Notes: a model not told the origin generated them from the letters alone. Positions 1 through 11,011 are shown, counted from the first letter of the stretch. The stretch is DNA of 64,000 nucleotides from Brachynemurus nebulosus (GCA_035578155.1 JAPWDM010000008.1:21476598-21540597); one strand, 5' to 3'. Program-made: numbers and translations.

Positions 1-205
1 TAATATTGTCTGTGTTAATCCTGAATAGTTTTGCTATCTAACAGTGAAAAAATTTTTAAAATTGATTGAGTAAGTTCACTTTAGACACTATTTACGTTTC
101 TAGGGTTCACAAGACCTTATATAACATATCCTGTGTAATCTGAAATAGTTTATCTTTCTAACAGTAAAAAAAATTTCAAAATCGGTTCGATATTTTTTGA
201 GTTTA
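1..205. repeat. diverged copies of the 120-bp satellite
   Basis: About 1.7 degenerate monomers of the satellite that forms the large array near 60.5-62.6 kb. The shared landmarks, in order, are 'cctgtgtaatctgaaatagt', an 'aacagtgaaaaaatttt' block and 'aaaatcggtt'. The copy is cut by the window edge, so the array probably continues to the left. Divergence is as high as in the decayed margins of the large array. Confidence 0.7.
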
Positions 206-216
206 TTTCGGACTTA

Positions 217-1447
217 GGGTAAACGGTATAGTTATTGGACGTTGACAGTTATTGGACAAGACACTCTTTTTTGAAGATTATAAGGCTTATAGACTAGTAA
301 AGCAAACTTCATGATTTTTTAGTTAAACAGAACCTTCTAGTATCTACAGAACTTGTGGATTGTGGAAATACGCCAGAAATTAATAAATGGAATTTTTGTC
401 CAATAACTGTATTTTTCTACACGCACAACTTTAATTTTTTTTTTTTTTTCAGAGACTTACCAATACGTAATATGAAAGTTTTATATGGTACATTAAAATA
501 GACAGGTCTTACTTTATTTATGAATTTTTTCATTAAAAATAAAGCTACAACACGTACTTTTTCTGTACTTTGTTTTGAAAATTTTTCTTAACTGTCCAAT
601 AACCAGGCCCGGATCGGGGGGGGGGGGGGGCAAACCGGGGCCCCTGCCCCGGGCGTCAGTTCCAGAGGGCGCCAAAATCATACTAGGTTGGTCTATATCA
701 AATGGTATAAAAAAAGAAAAAGTTGGTTGCTCGACCATTTTAGAAAAAATTAATATTCTTCTAGTTGTTTCTATTATATTTGAAGTATTGAGAACAATTC
801 TTAAACAAAAATTATCTTGAACCGTTTAAGCGTGGTAGCCATTTTTGTTTGTAGTTGCAGCCATTTATGCCAATGCACATATTTCATAAACCGTTCATCC
901 TAAAAGGTTGAAATAAAACCATTTTAAAGGTAATAAATGTCTCTTTAATTTAAGTGGTGTCCATATTTAACCTATTTTCGTCTCTTCCATAAGAAAACAT
1001 TTTTTTTCTTATAGAAGAAATGTCTTTAACCTCTGAGTATTTTTTATGAGAATAGCTGTATACGGGTATAACTACCCATTATGAAATAAATACACACTAT
1101 TTCAATTGTGAAACTTGTATCCTTTAATTTTTACAAACTTCCGAAAACTGACTTTTTGCCAAATTTTGGAATTTTGCGCCCCTGTATCTCTGATGGGGCT
1201 GGTGATAAAAATTTGAAATTTGCACAACTTATAATGCTTTCGGAGTAGATTTATTAAAATAAAAAAACAACTTTTACCTATATTGATCCTTTACAAAATC
1301 CTCGAGTTTTATAAAGGACTTATATACTTATGAGTTTTTTTTGACAATTTATGTCAAACGTTGGAGAGGGGGGGAGGCATTTTTAAGTTTTACCCCGGTT
1401 CTAAAAAATCGTAGATCCGGGGCTGCCAATAACTATACCATTTACCC
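217..1447. mobile_element. TA-flanked TIR element, interrupted by a hAT element
   Basis: Terminal inverted repeats of about 25 bp begin GGGTAAACGGTATAGTTATT on the left and GGGTAAATGGTATAGTTATT on the reversed right end. Each end is flanked by TA (215-216 and 1448-1449), the target site of the Tc1/mariner/pogo group. Without the nested insertion (604-1425 plus one 8-bp duplication) it is about 400 bp, so it is a MITE-sized derivative. No transposase is visible. Confidence 0.75.
604..1425. mobile_element. hAT-type non-autonomous element with 8-bp target duplication
   Basis: Ends are CAGGCCCGGATC on the left and GATCCGGGGCTG on the right. Exact 8-bp direct repeats CCAATAAC lie at 596-603 and 1426-1433. 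An 8-bp duplication with CAGGG-like ends is diagnostic of hAT elements. It contains a long G run (about 619-630) and short GC-rich subterminal stretches, but no coding capacity. It is nested in the element at 217-1447. Confidence 0.85.
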
Positions 1448-1587
1448 TACAAACAAATTTCCCCTCTTTATTATATTAGTATAAATAAAAATGCCTTCAA
1501 GTAGTTTACATACAGTGGAAAATAAATCCTTAATAGAGGATAAAAACTATACGAAGCCGAGACAGATCGTCGGGGTATTTATAAAAT

Positions 1588-2544
1588 CTACACAGAGAAA
1601 AAATTCCAGTAAAAATTACTGAGCTGTTTCCGGTAAACGAGTCTTAAGTGACCAGTCCGTAGGAAATTATTAAGCAAAAATATAAAAAATGCGTTTCAAA
1701 CATTATTTTTTACGATTCATTTGAAAATTTTCCCTGTACACCTTAAGAATTTTTCCTATACAGCTGCGTAAAATTCGATGGGCTAGTAAAATTTCAAGTG
1801 GACACCGGGAAAATTTACTTAATTTTTTGTAAAATTATACTGGACATAGAATAATTTTTACTGAGTCGCTGTGTATTTCACATGTCTCACACATCACTGC
1901 ATACCAAGCATTACATAGAACAGAATAAACAAAACAAGCACGCAACCACACAGAGCACCCGTGTTAGACCAAAACACGACTTACAGACGCAGCAACCGTT
2001 GGTTCGATCAGTTGCTCAATAGCCAATATAGTGACTGGATGTTTATAAAATGTTTTTTTTATAATAAATTATTATTTATTGGACTTTCCATTTAAAACAA
2101 AAAATTGTTGTATTTCATGAATTTTTGTTTAGTTTTTATTTTAATTCTTGTATGTTTTTTATATGTATTGATATGTTAATTGAAACATGTTTTTATACAA
2201 ATTATTGTAATGTGCTTATCGTTAAGAATTTATATATTTTTTTCCACAAATAATAAAAAACCACAAAAAATTTTTTCTATATTAATAATTTGATTTTAAT
2301 GCTTACCCTTCTATCAATATCCTTTTAAACTATTTTAATTTAATTATTTATTAATAAATTAAAAAAAAACCTTATTTATAAATAATACGGTAATTTTTAC
2401 TGAGCTATAGGGTAATTTAAAATTTTTTCTATAAATTATCGTACTTTTTGCTTAGTCTGTCACTTATGTCCGCATTACCAGAGAGCTTAGTAATTTTTTA
2501 CCAGAAATTTCAGTAAAAATTGCTGTATTTTTTTCTCAGTGTAG
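1588..2544. mobile_element. TIR element, CTACAC/GTGTAG ends
   Basis: An inverted repeat of about 40 bp starts CTACACAGAGAAAAAAT and matches the reverse of the right end (CTACACTGAGAAAAAAAT). It is followed on both sides by 'cagtaaaaattactga'-like sequence, and 'ttactgag' motifs recur inside (around 1616, 1857 and 2397). The interior is AT-rich with no ORF. It lies just downstream of the last fuss exon seen here, probably inside a fuss intron. The target duplication is unclear. Confidence 0.6.
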
Positions 2545-2650
2545 TTAAAAAAATTTAAGCTTCAAAATAGGACAGAAAGAAAAAGAGAAAATATTCAATC
2601 AATCCATCAACAAAGACAATAAAAGATGTCATATTTCAAAAATCACTTAC

Positions 2651-3539
2651 CGTTTCATGTTTTGGACTCCACCTAGACGACGGACTCTCCGACCCGGACG
2701 GGATACTGCCAATTATAATTGTCTTGTCGTCTGTCGTTTCAATATCCACTTCGTCGTCGCTCAATTCCGTTTTACTTGGCGGCGGTGTTTCCGGTTGCAC
2801 TGTTGACGGTAAAACCACCGACTGCACCGGTCGAAATGCCGACTGATGATGATACGGGGGGATTGGTTTGTCCAGAGCCGTGGCGGCAGCCGCAGCAGAA
2901 TGGAAACCCAGCAGCGACGACTCCGATGGGAATAGCAGGGGTGCTGTATTTCGTTTTAACCACGGTAGAGTGGAATAAGGCGTGAACGGGAACTGTTTGG
3001 CCGTTTGGTTATGATGCCAAACGTAATCCATGACGAGACTTCGAGATATTCCAGGCGGTAGAGGTGGCAATTCAGGAAATGGGGGAACACGTGCCGGTGC
3101 AGGTACCACAGGATTTGTTGGGATAGTGAACGTGGACGGAGTAGGGGGTCGTGATGGGATCTTCGCTTGTTTCGGGGATCGAGACGATGATGAAGATGAG
3201 GAATTTGAATTCGATGAGGAAAGAAGTCGTTTTCTGGTACCACCGTTAAACATTGCTTTAACATCTTCCCACGCGTGCACAATTTCCTCAGGCGGTGTCC
3301 CACTCAATTTCATATGACGTCGCCACGAATTGAAATTTGCCGCATCCGGTTGAACATATTTATCGGATGGGCCGGTACGATGCGAATGAAAGATAAATTT
3401 ATTTGGAGAAAAAAATAGTCCACAATAGGAACATTTGATACACTTGGCGCGCGAGGAATTGTATCTGGAGGGAAGGAATGCACCACGGCAACCCCAAGCG
3501 CATTCGTGATGCACCGAAAACGCGAAATCTTCGGGTAAT
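2651..3539 (-). CDS. fuss: fuss/SKOR corepressor, exon with SKI SMAD4-binding domain
   Basis: Third exon seen of a SKI-family transcriptional corepressor of the SKOR1/2 (Drosophila fuss/Corl) type. It opens with LPEDFAFSVHHECAWGCRG and continues CIKCSYC, FSPNKFIFHSHR and NSWRRHMKL up to VKAMFNGG. This is the SAND-like zinc-binding domain known as the c-SKI SMAD4-binding domain. The CIKCSYC...FSPNKFIFHSHR wording separates SKOR from SKI/SNO. A serine run and a long proline-rich, low-complexity region follow, ending in an acidic patch (SDDEVDIETTDD). The acceptor CAG lies at 3540-3542 and the donor GTAAGT begins at 2650, so the exon enters with two bases carried over and leaves in phase 0. Further 3' exons must lie beyond the left edge, as none is recognisable in 1-2640. 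In the known family these proteins repress BMP/TGF-beta and neuronal targets in the nucleus. Confidence 0.92.
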
Positions 3540-3795
3540 CTGGAAAAGATATTAGTCAAATTAGAACCTTTCAAGAATCATACTAAAAAGTTACTCTCTA
3601 AATTCAATATTGCAAGATTACTAAATTGAAAAAAAATGTTTCTTTGACTCAAAAAGAAACTATTTCTTTCAACAATGTCAAAAAAATATTTATTTACTTC
3701 CAAAAAAATTTTTAAAAGATTTATAAATAATTTTTCGATATGTACACAAAATATCTAATTTTGATTAAAATTCATCTAGGGGCTGGTAAATTATC

Positions 3796-3960
3796 AAACC
3801 GGATCGGGTGGGACTTGAACCCAGGATCTTTTGATAACCATTTATATGACTTCCCAGCTAGGCCACCGATCCTCATCAAATACCAGGCTATTCTAATAAT
3901 CTATCGATCACATATTACTCTCTTAAGAGAGACCACTAGTGTGACGTTTTCAAGAAATTG
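3796..3960 (-). repeat. tRNA-related SINE-like element, copy 1
   Basis: On the minus strand a tRNA-like head runs from about 3874 to 3803. It starts GGATCGGTGGCCTAGCTGGG (A box) and ends with B-box-like GGGTTCAAGTCC and CCGATCC, which pairs perfectly with the 5' GGATCGG. The anticodon arm is degenerate. A tail after the head (minus strand, toward 3740) reads 'tgataatttaccagccccta' and 'tgaattttaat', matching copies 2 and 3. About 85 bp upstream of the head (3877-3960) also resembles copy 3. It is not a functional tRNA. Confidence 0.6.
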
Positions 3961-4703
3961 GAAAAATCGACAGTCTATACCTTTAAAAATAACATACTAA
4001 AATTTCAAGTGCATATCTCAAATAGTTTTTGAGTTACAGCCATCCGAAGAACGGATTATGATTTTCATTGTTAACGTTGAGGTATTTAGAAATGTATGAA
4101 GGTTGACAGTTCAGGAGTTTCTGGACGTGGCTGTCAGTCACATGTTGTGAAGAAGCTAGACCCTGGCACATTTAAACAACTCATCTAGTTTTACTATGAA
4201 CGTTATAGTGAGTACATCGTAAATAATTTTAGTAAAAATTCTCACTCATTAAAACTAAAAGGTAAAATAAAGAAAAACTACATTTTTCAAATTTGCTGCA
4301 ATTATAACTCGAAGACAAATCATCCGATCGATTTGATTCTTATTGCAGCTTCTTTTATATATGTTTCTTCGTACCATGAACGTCCAGTTTTCCGACCGAA
4401 TAAAAAATGTAATTTTTTCAGGCCAAAAATCATCAAATTTTCTATTGAATTTACATAAGAAATGGGTCAAGTTATTTGAAATGAACTCTAATTTCAATTT
4501 TATTGTTGTTATCGATATGCTTGTGAGGATTATCAAAAATGGCAAACACTTCTTCGTAGTTTAACCTGTATTGATACTTTATATACTCAAATTGATCAAT
4601 CAAAATTTGAACCAACCCTGACGTAAAGTTTGTAAGACAAGTTTTTTTAAAATGCAGCTAATGGGGGAATCTCCAAAACACGCTGAAAACTAACTCTAAT
4701 ACC

Positions 4704-4883
4704 CAGGGTCGGCGAGAGAATGGGACAGGTGGGTCAATTTCCGGGGGCCCGGAGCCTCGGTTAAGGGTCTGGAGAAAGTGTGAAGACGTTTTTTTTTTTG
4801 CTCGTCAACTACATGTTAAGAGTAAAAAATTTTTGAAAATTTTTGTTGTACCCGGGGGCCCATCATTTCTTTCACCGGCCCTG
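4704..4883. mobile_element. hAT MITE, 180 bp
   Basis: Ends are CAGGGTCGGCGAGAGAATG and, reversed, CAGGGCCGGTGAAAGAAATG. The flanking octamers CTAATACC (4696-4703) and CTGATACC (4884-4891) differ at one base. Subterminal GGGGGCCC blocks are shared with the copies at 7501 and 15172. Non-coding. Confidence 0.85.
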
Positions 4884-5025
4884 CTGATACCTCCTACCAA
4901 GGATTGAATGATAAAAACCTCATTTCAAACAATTTCAACTCTTCGGGGACTTTAAAGAATAAAATCAATAACAAATTACCTAGTAGATTTTTTTTGGACT
5001 TAATAGTAACAATAACCACCATAGA

Positions 5026-5390
5026 ACACTGGAAGGAATACAACTATCTCTTTTCTGCAATCACTTATGGGCATTTATGTGCATTTTACAGAACTATGTT
5101 GTCATTCACTTAGTAGCTACCAATGGGTGTGTTTCAATTGTTGTCATATTGTTGCCGTTGTGTGGACACGGTGTACGTGGTATACGTACATCACGTACAT
5201 GATGCGTGCCACATGCATGTTGTGTATATACGTATGCAAGACACTCATACACACAACCATCTATCGCACTACCACACACAACTCCGCGTGCACATACACA
5301 TGTGTATATAACATAGTGGTGGGATATTTTTTATCCTTTGTCGTTACACTGGTTTCAGTAGTATAGAGATACTACCGTTCGTTCTGTAAT
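5026..5390 (+). repeat. interspersed repeat, inverted partner at 9870-10205
   Basis: The segment from 'aactatctcttttctgcaat' to 'agtagtatagagatactacc' is homologous, in reverse, to 9870-10205. Both copies share the 'atcacttatgtgca'-type end and the 'tatctctatactac'-type end. The core is rich in TG/CA and GTACGT repeats. The two inverted copies flank the 5' fuss exons. The class is unknown. Confidence 0.6.
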
Positions 5391-5699
5391 ATTCTGTGAT
5401 AACCGCCTTATTTTATCAAATGAATTTTTTGAAGTATGTAAAGAAATATTTTTTGACACTGAACGAAATCATTTCTTCGTGATCCTTGGATTCTAATTTC
5501 GTCAAAAATAAAAAAAGTAGCTTCAAAAATCTCTAACTCATTTTTGAAACTATAAAATATTTAAAATATTTCAAGTTTTTTCAATTGAACATTGAAAATA
5601 CAATTTATTTTAAGCAAAATTTTGATACTAGGGTCATCAAAATGATATTTCCGTAAAATTTAATTTGGTTCCACTTTCAAGACGATTCCTTTGCTTAAA

Positions 5700-6800
5700 A
5701 ATTGAAAATTTCTTTGAATCAAAGAATATATTATTGCTTCGAAAAAAAGTATATTTTTGAAATAAAGAAATATTTTCTCGACTATAGGTAGGTACTAAGA
5801 AAAACATTAAAGAAATATTTCTTTATTTCAAAAAAGAATTTTTTTTTTTGAAGCAATAACATTTTTAATTTCAAATATTATCGAGTGCTTGTGAAACATT
5901 ATTACGTATGACGAACTTTTGTTCGCATTTAAACAATAATATATTTCTTGAAATAAAGAAATATTTTCTAGACAATAAGTACTAAGGAACAAATTAAAGA
6001 GATATTTCTTTATTTCAGAATAATATTTTTTTTAAGCAGTAATAGTTTATATGTACTAAGAAAAAAAATTACAGAAATGTTTCTCTATTTCAAAAAAATA
6101 TTTTTTTAAGCAATAATATATTTCTTGAAATAAAGAAATACTTTCTAGACTATAGTTAAGTTGGTACTAAAAAAAAATTAAAGAAATATTTCTTTATTTA
6201 AAAAAAAAAAATACTTTTTTTTGAAGCAATAATATATTTTTTGAAATAAAGAAATACTTTCTAGACTATAGTTAAGTAGGTACTAAAAAAAAAATTAAAG
6301 AAATATTTCTTTATTTCAAAAAAATATTTTTTTTAAGCAAAAATATACTTCTTGAAATAAAGAAATACTTTCTAGACTATAGTTAAGTAGGTACTAAAAA
6401 AAATTAAAGAAATATTTTTTTAAGCAATAATATATTTCTTGAAATAAAAAAATACTTTCTAGATTATAGTTAAGTAGGTACTAAAAAAAAAATTAAAGAA
6501 ATATTTCTTTATTTCAAAAAAATATTTTTTTTAAGCAATAATATATTTCTTGAAATAAAGAAATACTTTCTAGACTATAGTTAAGTATTGTAGGTACTAA
6601 AAAAAAATTAAAGAAATATTTATTTATTTCAAAAAAATATTTTTTTTAAGCAATAATATATTTTTTGAAATAAAAAAATATTTTTTAGACTATGGGTACC
6701 TACTAAGAAAAAATCAGAGAAATATTTCTTTATTTAAAAAAAATACTTTTAAACAAAGAAATTGTTTTGAAAAAAAGTACAGAAATAAAAAGTACAATCT
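5700..6800. repeat. about 110-bp tandem repeat, about nine copies
   Basis: Repeats are anchored by 'ctttctagactatagttaag' near 6141, 6257, 6368, 6455, 6566 and 6687, with more diverged units from about 5700. Spacing is mostly 110-120 bp, with one shorter unit of about 87 bp. Each unit contains 'gaaataaagaaat' and, further on, its complement 'atttctttatttc', so each can fold into a hairpin. It ends about 75 bp from the SKI-DHD exon of fuss. Confidence 0.85.
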
Positions 6801-6871
6801 TAAAAACTCTGACCCAAATTTAATATGTATGTTGATGAACGTTTAAACATTTTTCGTACAATATAACATAC

Positions 6872-7164
6872 CTTGGAGGCGCATTATCACCAAGGAAACT
6901 TTTACACAATCGTTCAGCTTCACGACGCGTTATCATACCGCATCGGCGCGACGACACCGGCATGGCACCCGCCCGTCGGAGGATCTCCAACTGTACGGGC
7001 GTACACTGTACACATGTTATGCCCAATGCCACGCGACGGTTATGAATCTCGTTGTAACTAAATTGTTTTAGTAGCGTATTCGAAATTTGTGCCAAACATA
7101 AACGTTCCTGATTCTCAATCACCAACGACACAATTGGGATACCATACAGGATAACATTACCCAC
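6872..7164 (-). CDS. fuss: fuss/SKOR corepressor, exon with SKI/DHD domain
   Basis: Second exon seen. It encodes almost the whole SKI/SNO/DAC homology (DHD) domain: VGNVILYGIPIVSLVIEN, then ERLCLAQISNTLLKQFSYNE, then the CVQCTPVQLEILRRAGAMP stretch and SRRCGMITRREAERLCKSFL. This agrees with SKOR proteins almost residue for residue. The acceptor CAG is at 7165-7167 and the donor GTATGT starts at 6871. The exon is 293 nt and its last two bases (AG) complete an Arg codon with the first base of the next exon at 3539, restoring the conserved PPR-LP junction. The DHD domain mediates protein partner contacts in this family. The reading frame continues without a stop through the preceding intron (see Findings). 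Confidence 0.93.
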
Positions 7165-7233
7165 CTGGAAATAAATATAATATTTAGTAAAGAGTCCAAA
7201 AAAAAAAAAGATTTGGTCGTCCAAAAAAGTTAC

Positions 7234-7327
7234 CTGATTATTTTGTTTGCCGTTCGACGTGATTGAAGAGTTTAATTTCGAGTCGTTTGAACTGTGCGTT
7301 TTCGCCGAAATATGAGTATTTTCCATT
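7234..7327 (-). CDS. fuss: fuss/SKOR corepressor, first coding exon seen
   Basis: A 31-codon exon starts at ATG 7326-7324 with MENTHISAKTHSS and ends in phase 0 at donor GTAACT (7233-7228). An acceptor-like TTTCAG (7333-7328) sits one base before the ATG. So translation probably starts just after a splice junction and a 5' UTR exon lies further right, not identified. The N-terminus is Ser/Asn-rich and not conserved, as expected ahead of the DHD domain. Start choice is less certain than the following exons: an upstream exon could extend the protein. The intron separating it from the DHD exon is only 69 nt. Confidence 0.7.
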
Positions 7328-7500
7328 CTGAAACATTTTTTGAAACTAAATTATGTAATTTTGAATTTATTTACTGTATGCCTACAGAAAATTTTACTTT
7401 ACGCCTTAAGATTGTCTAGAAATATTTTAAACTTTGAGAACTTATAACTCAGGAACGAAACCGATTTCAAAATTCTGGTCCCGTTAGGCCGTTTCTGGAA

Positions 7501-7705
7501 CAGGGCCGTGGAAAGAAATGGCGGGCCCCGGAAATAAAGCACATCTTTTAACAATTTTTCCGGAAAAAATAAGTAACGAGTAAATCGTAATCGTAAAAAG
7601 TAAGTTTTACTTTTTCCCGGGCCCCTACTGACTGCTATGGGCCCTCTCTTCCAGACCGGGCCCCGGAGCTACAACCCCGGCTACCCCACCCTCTCGTCGG
7701 GCCTG
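7501..7705. mobile_element. hAT MITE, 205 bp
   Basis: Ends are CAGGGCCGTGGAAAGAAAT and, reversed, CAGGCCCGACGAGAGGGTG. Flanking octamers TTCTGGAA and TCCTGGAG match at six of eight bases. It belongs to the same family, in opposite orientation, as 15172-15373: both carry GGGCCCC blocks and a 'aaaaagtaa' centre. Confidence 0.78.
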
Positions 7706-7871
7706 TCCTGGAGTCATCCTCTATTTGTAGACACCCCACTTATCGAAATCCGTTAAGTAGGTAACCTTGGCTGTGTGTATTCTGTGTGTATGATATATAC
7801 TTATACACATATTGTTTGTACCTCAGTTCAGGACAGTTTTAAAAGGGGACACAGGAGTAAAGAGAAATATT

Positions 7872-8691
7872 AGTCCAGGAGGTATTGGCGCATGAGTACC
7901 GGAAACTATTCCACCTCAATTTTTTTATGCGATCCTGTTCAAATTGCCCTACTGATGATATAAATGCATGTTGCCATGGGGCAACCCGGGACCATATTGT
8001 TTAAACCGAAATTGTTTAAACAATTGCAAGAAATTGTTATTTTTCAACCAAACAAATTTTTTTTTTTATATTCTTTATTGAAATACAAATAAAAAAGGTC
8101 CTATGGTTTTTCACGATAAAGTTAATACTTTTAGAGATATGAATTTTTAAAGGTTCGAAAAATCTCGAAAAGAATACAAAAAAAAATTTGTCCGGTTGAA
8201 AAAATACTTAAAGATAAGCGACGCATACTTCTGAGCGCAATAAACAATTAAAAAACAGGTATAAACAATTAAATTTTTTTAAATCTGCATTAAGGATATT
8301 ATTAACTATTGTATAAAGAATTTAAAAAAAAAAATATTTTTTAAATTTTATTTTTATTTTTTTTTAATATATTTTCATGAGTCAAAAGTACCCAAATTTG
8401 AGATTTTTCGAACTTTTAAAAATTCATATCTCTAAAAATATTAACTTTGTCGTGAAAAGCCATAGGACCTTTTTTATTTGTATTTCAATAAAGAATATAA
8501 AAAAAATTTGTTCGGTTAAAAAATAACAATTCCTTGCAATTGTTTAAACAATTTCGATTTAAACAATATGGCCCCGGGTTGCCCCATGGCAACATGCATT
8601 TATATCATCAGTAGGGTAATTTGAACAGGATTGCATAAAAAAATTTTGGTGGAATAGTTTTCGGTACTCATGCGCCGATACCTCCTGGACT
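7872..8691. mobile_element. 820-bp foldback element with arms of about 300 bp
   Basis: Left arm from AGTCCAGGAGGTATTGGCGC and right arm ending GGACT are inverted copies for about 300 bp. Both carry 'caacatgcatttatatcatc', 'caattgtttaaaca' and the 'aaaggtcctatgg' type segments. Pentamers ATATT at 7867-7871 and 8692-8696 form a likely 5-bp target duplication. The centre (about 8200-8380) is AT-rich and unpaired. No ORF. Superfamily not assigned. Confidence 0.8.
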
Positions 8692-8787
8692 ATATTATTT
8701 ATAATCTACAGAGAGTACGCATTACAGAGAGTACATACACATAAGTGATTGAATGTTGTCTGTGTCGGGCGCCTGTCGAGCAAAGAA

Positions 8788-8920
8788 TCAATGGTGTAAT
8801 GGATAGCACACCTGGCTAGTTACCAGAGGATCCTGGGTTCGATTCGCGGCCGATCCGGATAATTTTTTCCATCACTTTGTAATTTTTAATTTGCAAATGC
8901 GAAATTAGTTTAAATTTGAG
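8788..8920 (+). repeat. tRNA-related SINE-like element, copy 2
   Basis: A tRNA-like head on the plus strand, 'tggtgtaatggatagcacac' (A-box-like), followed by an anticodon-like arm CTGG/CTAGTTA/CCAG and B box GGGTTCGATTC. The 3' flank 'ccgatccggataatttt' continues into a tail resembling copies 1 and 3. The 5' acceptor half does not pair with CCGATCC, so this is not a working tRNA. Confidence 0.6.
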
Positions 8921-9029
8921 TGGGAAGAAACAAAAATTCCTCTGCGCTGTTTTACGCCTACTAATCAACTAACAGGGATAAAAACGTTTTAAATTGTCCA
9001 CCATCGGTTACAACAAAGCCGAAAACGTT

Positions 9030-9390
9030 TTAGTATGTATGTATATATGTATGTATTTATGTGTCCGCGCAATAACTCTCGAACGGAACATGCTATTTTT
9101 ATGAAACTTGGTGAAAACGATGGAAGTTCAAAAATCTTGGATAGGTTCTTCAATCAAACACGTCCGATGCCCAGAACTTGATTTTTTGGATATTTTTCAT
9201 GAAGGAAATAAGTTTTTTGTCAAAATATCCCCAAGTTCAAAAGTTCTTTCAACATTTTTTTACACCATTGGAAAGAGGAGAAAAAATCACATAAAAAACG
9301 TATTTGAACAATTATTCTATATAAACTGGTTTCCTAGAAAAACCAATTTTTATAACCGAAAATTCGCTGTATATTATGCAGGATACTGCG
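9030..9390 (-). repeat. interspersed repeat related to the satellite-bearing element
   Basis: The reverse complement of this stretch contains 'gggcatcggacgtgtttgat' and 'cgttcgagagttattgcgcg' followed by a TACA/TATG-rich microsatellite. The same order is found at 15660-15825 and 63110-63320, where it forms the right half of a larger element. The left half is absent here. Non-coding. Confidence 0.6.
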
Positions 9391-9394
9391 GTAG

Positions 9395-9820
9395 TAGTGA
9401 TGAGCAAAATTAGTCTTAGTCTTGCAGTCTTGTCTTGGTCTTGCAAAAATGCAAGACCAAGACCAAGACTATAAGTATGGCTGCAATACCAATACCAAGA
9501 CTTAAGTGAGCAAGACCAAGACAAAAGCAAGAAAAAAGCAAGACTCTTGTTAAACTATTTAAATAGTTTGAAAGTATAATTAATACGTAAAGATAGTAAA
9601 AATTTTGATTTTAGAAGAAAAAAATTCGCTAATTAAAAAATGCAACAAAGTGCAAGATTTTTAAGCAATAACAAGACCAAGACAGCATTTTGTAAGACCA
9701 AGACTAAGACCAAGACTCAAACTGCTCTAGCAAGACCAATACCAAGACTCTTAATGCAAGAACAAGACCAAGACCAAGACTGCCAAGTCTTGGTCTTGGT
9801 CTTGCATTTGCTCATCACTA
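9395..9820. mobile_element. hAT MITE built from CAAGAC hexamers, copy 1
   Basis: Terminal inverted repeats TAGTGATGAGCAAA / TTTGCTCATCACTA. Flanking octamers TGCGGTAG and TGGGGTAG differ at one base. Just inside each end are arrays of CAAGAC/GTCTTG that fold back on each other. The centre holds a unique 'tttaaatagtttgaaagtat' core. Apparent ORFs rich in QD or VL repeats here are translations of the hexamer. Confidence 0.88.
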
Positions 9821-9869
9821 TGGGGTAGGGGTATTTTTTATTTACCTACACATCTTAGAGGTAAAATCA

Positions 9870-10205
9870 TAGAGCACTAGAGATAAAATACATATCTCTA
9901 TACTACTGGAACCAGTGTAACCACTTGAGATAAAAAATATGTTGTATACGTGAACGGTGTTTACTTTGTATTTGTGCGGTAAACTCTGTTAGTGTGAGTG
10001 GTGATAGCCGTCACGTGACCTTGGTTCGCCTACATGTATGTGATGTGTGTGATACCCCAACGCTACTTGTGCCGGTTCAACAATCAAATTTATTGTTGTT
10101 TGACTGACTTACACTGAGCGACGGGTACTGAGCAACTGACACTAAGCAGCCTAAGATGCACATACTTGCACATAAGTGATTGCAGAAAAGAGATAGTTAT
10201 ATTCG
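9870..10205 (-). repeat. inverted copy of the repeat at 5026-5390
   Basis: Read in reverse it begins near 'aactatctcttttctgcaat', then 'cacttatgtgcaagtatgtgc', and ends near 'tagagatatgtattttatct'. The interior is less similar. Together with 5026-5390 it brackets the two 5' fuss exons in inverted orientation. Confidence 0.55.
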
Positions 10206-11008
10206 TTCTATTTGTTCTGTGGGTAAAATTATTCACATTCATTAAAAGTCAAAATAAATCCACTTGTCACAATTATTTACATACTAATTGACAAATACAA
10301 ACAAAACCCACTTACCACCCAAATGTCCCCTACCCATATATATATAGTTGGTTACACATTTTTAAAATGACACCCGGTACCAAATCTAAGTAACAATAAT
10401 AGTTATCATAGTGTGAAATTGAATTACTTACAACCGTATCCCGGGGGATATCTATTTATAAAACGGGAATAACACACCATACACATATAATCTATCCTTA
10501 TACCCGTGTATTACATGTATCACTAACTATTCTCGAAATATGTATGCCGTTTTTCTACATACATTCCCCCTGCACGAACTAAACCAAACCAAACCCCACA
10601 TGTTTACAAACAGATTATACTTAACAAATGTTCAACGCAAAAAATTTATTTATTGATAGGAGAGCGAGAGACAGAACAGAAAAAAAGTTGTTTTAATTTT
10701 TAGGTTAGATAAGTACATAACACAATTTAATCATACGTCCGTTGGAACGATGACCCCAGGCAAGTGATACCCTGGTAGAAGAGGTGATTGGGTAGTGTAA
10801 TCAATTAATCTATTTAACTCACACACAAGTGGACTCCAAAATTTTGCACCGGTTTTGCACCGATTAAAATTTTGTATAAAGATACTTTTTATGTGCCCTG
10901 TTAACACCGTGCTAGAGCCTTAGAGTACACCACATAGTATGACCACAGAGATAGATAGAAAGGGAACAAAAAAAGCCATTTAACTGTGCCAAAAGCTACT
11001 TCGCATTC

Positions 11009-11011
<3 letters not shown>
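10206..11011. other. no gene recognised
   Basis: AT-rich sequence with no ORF or domain I can support and no clear inverted repeat ends. A short GAGAGCGAGAGACAGA stretch lies near 10661. It could include far-upstream fuss sequence. Confidence 0.5.

Larger units (their letters stand above)
3540..6871 (-). other. fuss intron filled with repeats
   Basis: The intron between the SKI-DHD exon and the SMAD4-binding exon, 3332 bp. It holds a SINE-like copy (3796-3960), a hAT MITE (4704-4883), an interspersed repeat (5026-5390) and a tandem repeat block (5700-6800). No additional exon was recognised. The stretches 3540-3795 and 3961-4703 show only AT-rich unique sequence. Confidence 0.8.

Noticed and set aside
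2719..3317. Plus-strand ORFs opposite the fuss exon
   Set aside because: Shadows of the conserved minus-strand exon; sequence constraint follows the minus-strand frame.
3543..3574. Extension MKGSNLTNIFSR of the fuss exon
   Set aside because: It is intron sequence: a good acceptor at 3540-3542 joins exactly to the DHD exon and restores the conserved junction.
3803..3875. tRNA gene on the minus strand
   Set aside because: The acceptor pairs well, but the anticodon arm cannot form a 7-base loop, and the tail is shared with other copies.
9640..9828. ORFs rich in QDQD/KTKT or LVLV repeats (also 11428-11793, 12499-13209)
   Set aside because: They are translations of the CAAGAC hexamer arrays inside hAT MITEs, open in several frames because the hexamer has no stop; no conserved domain.
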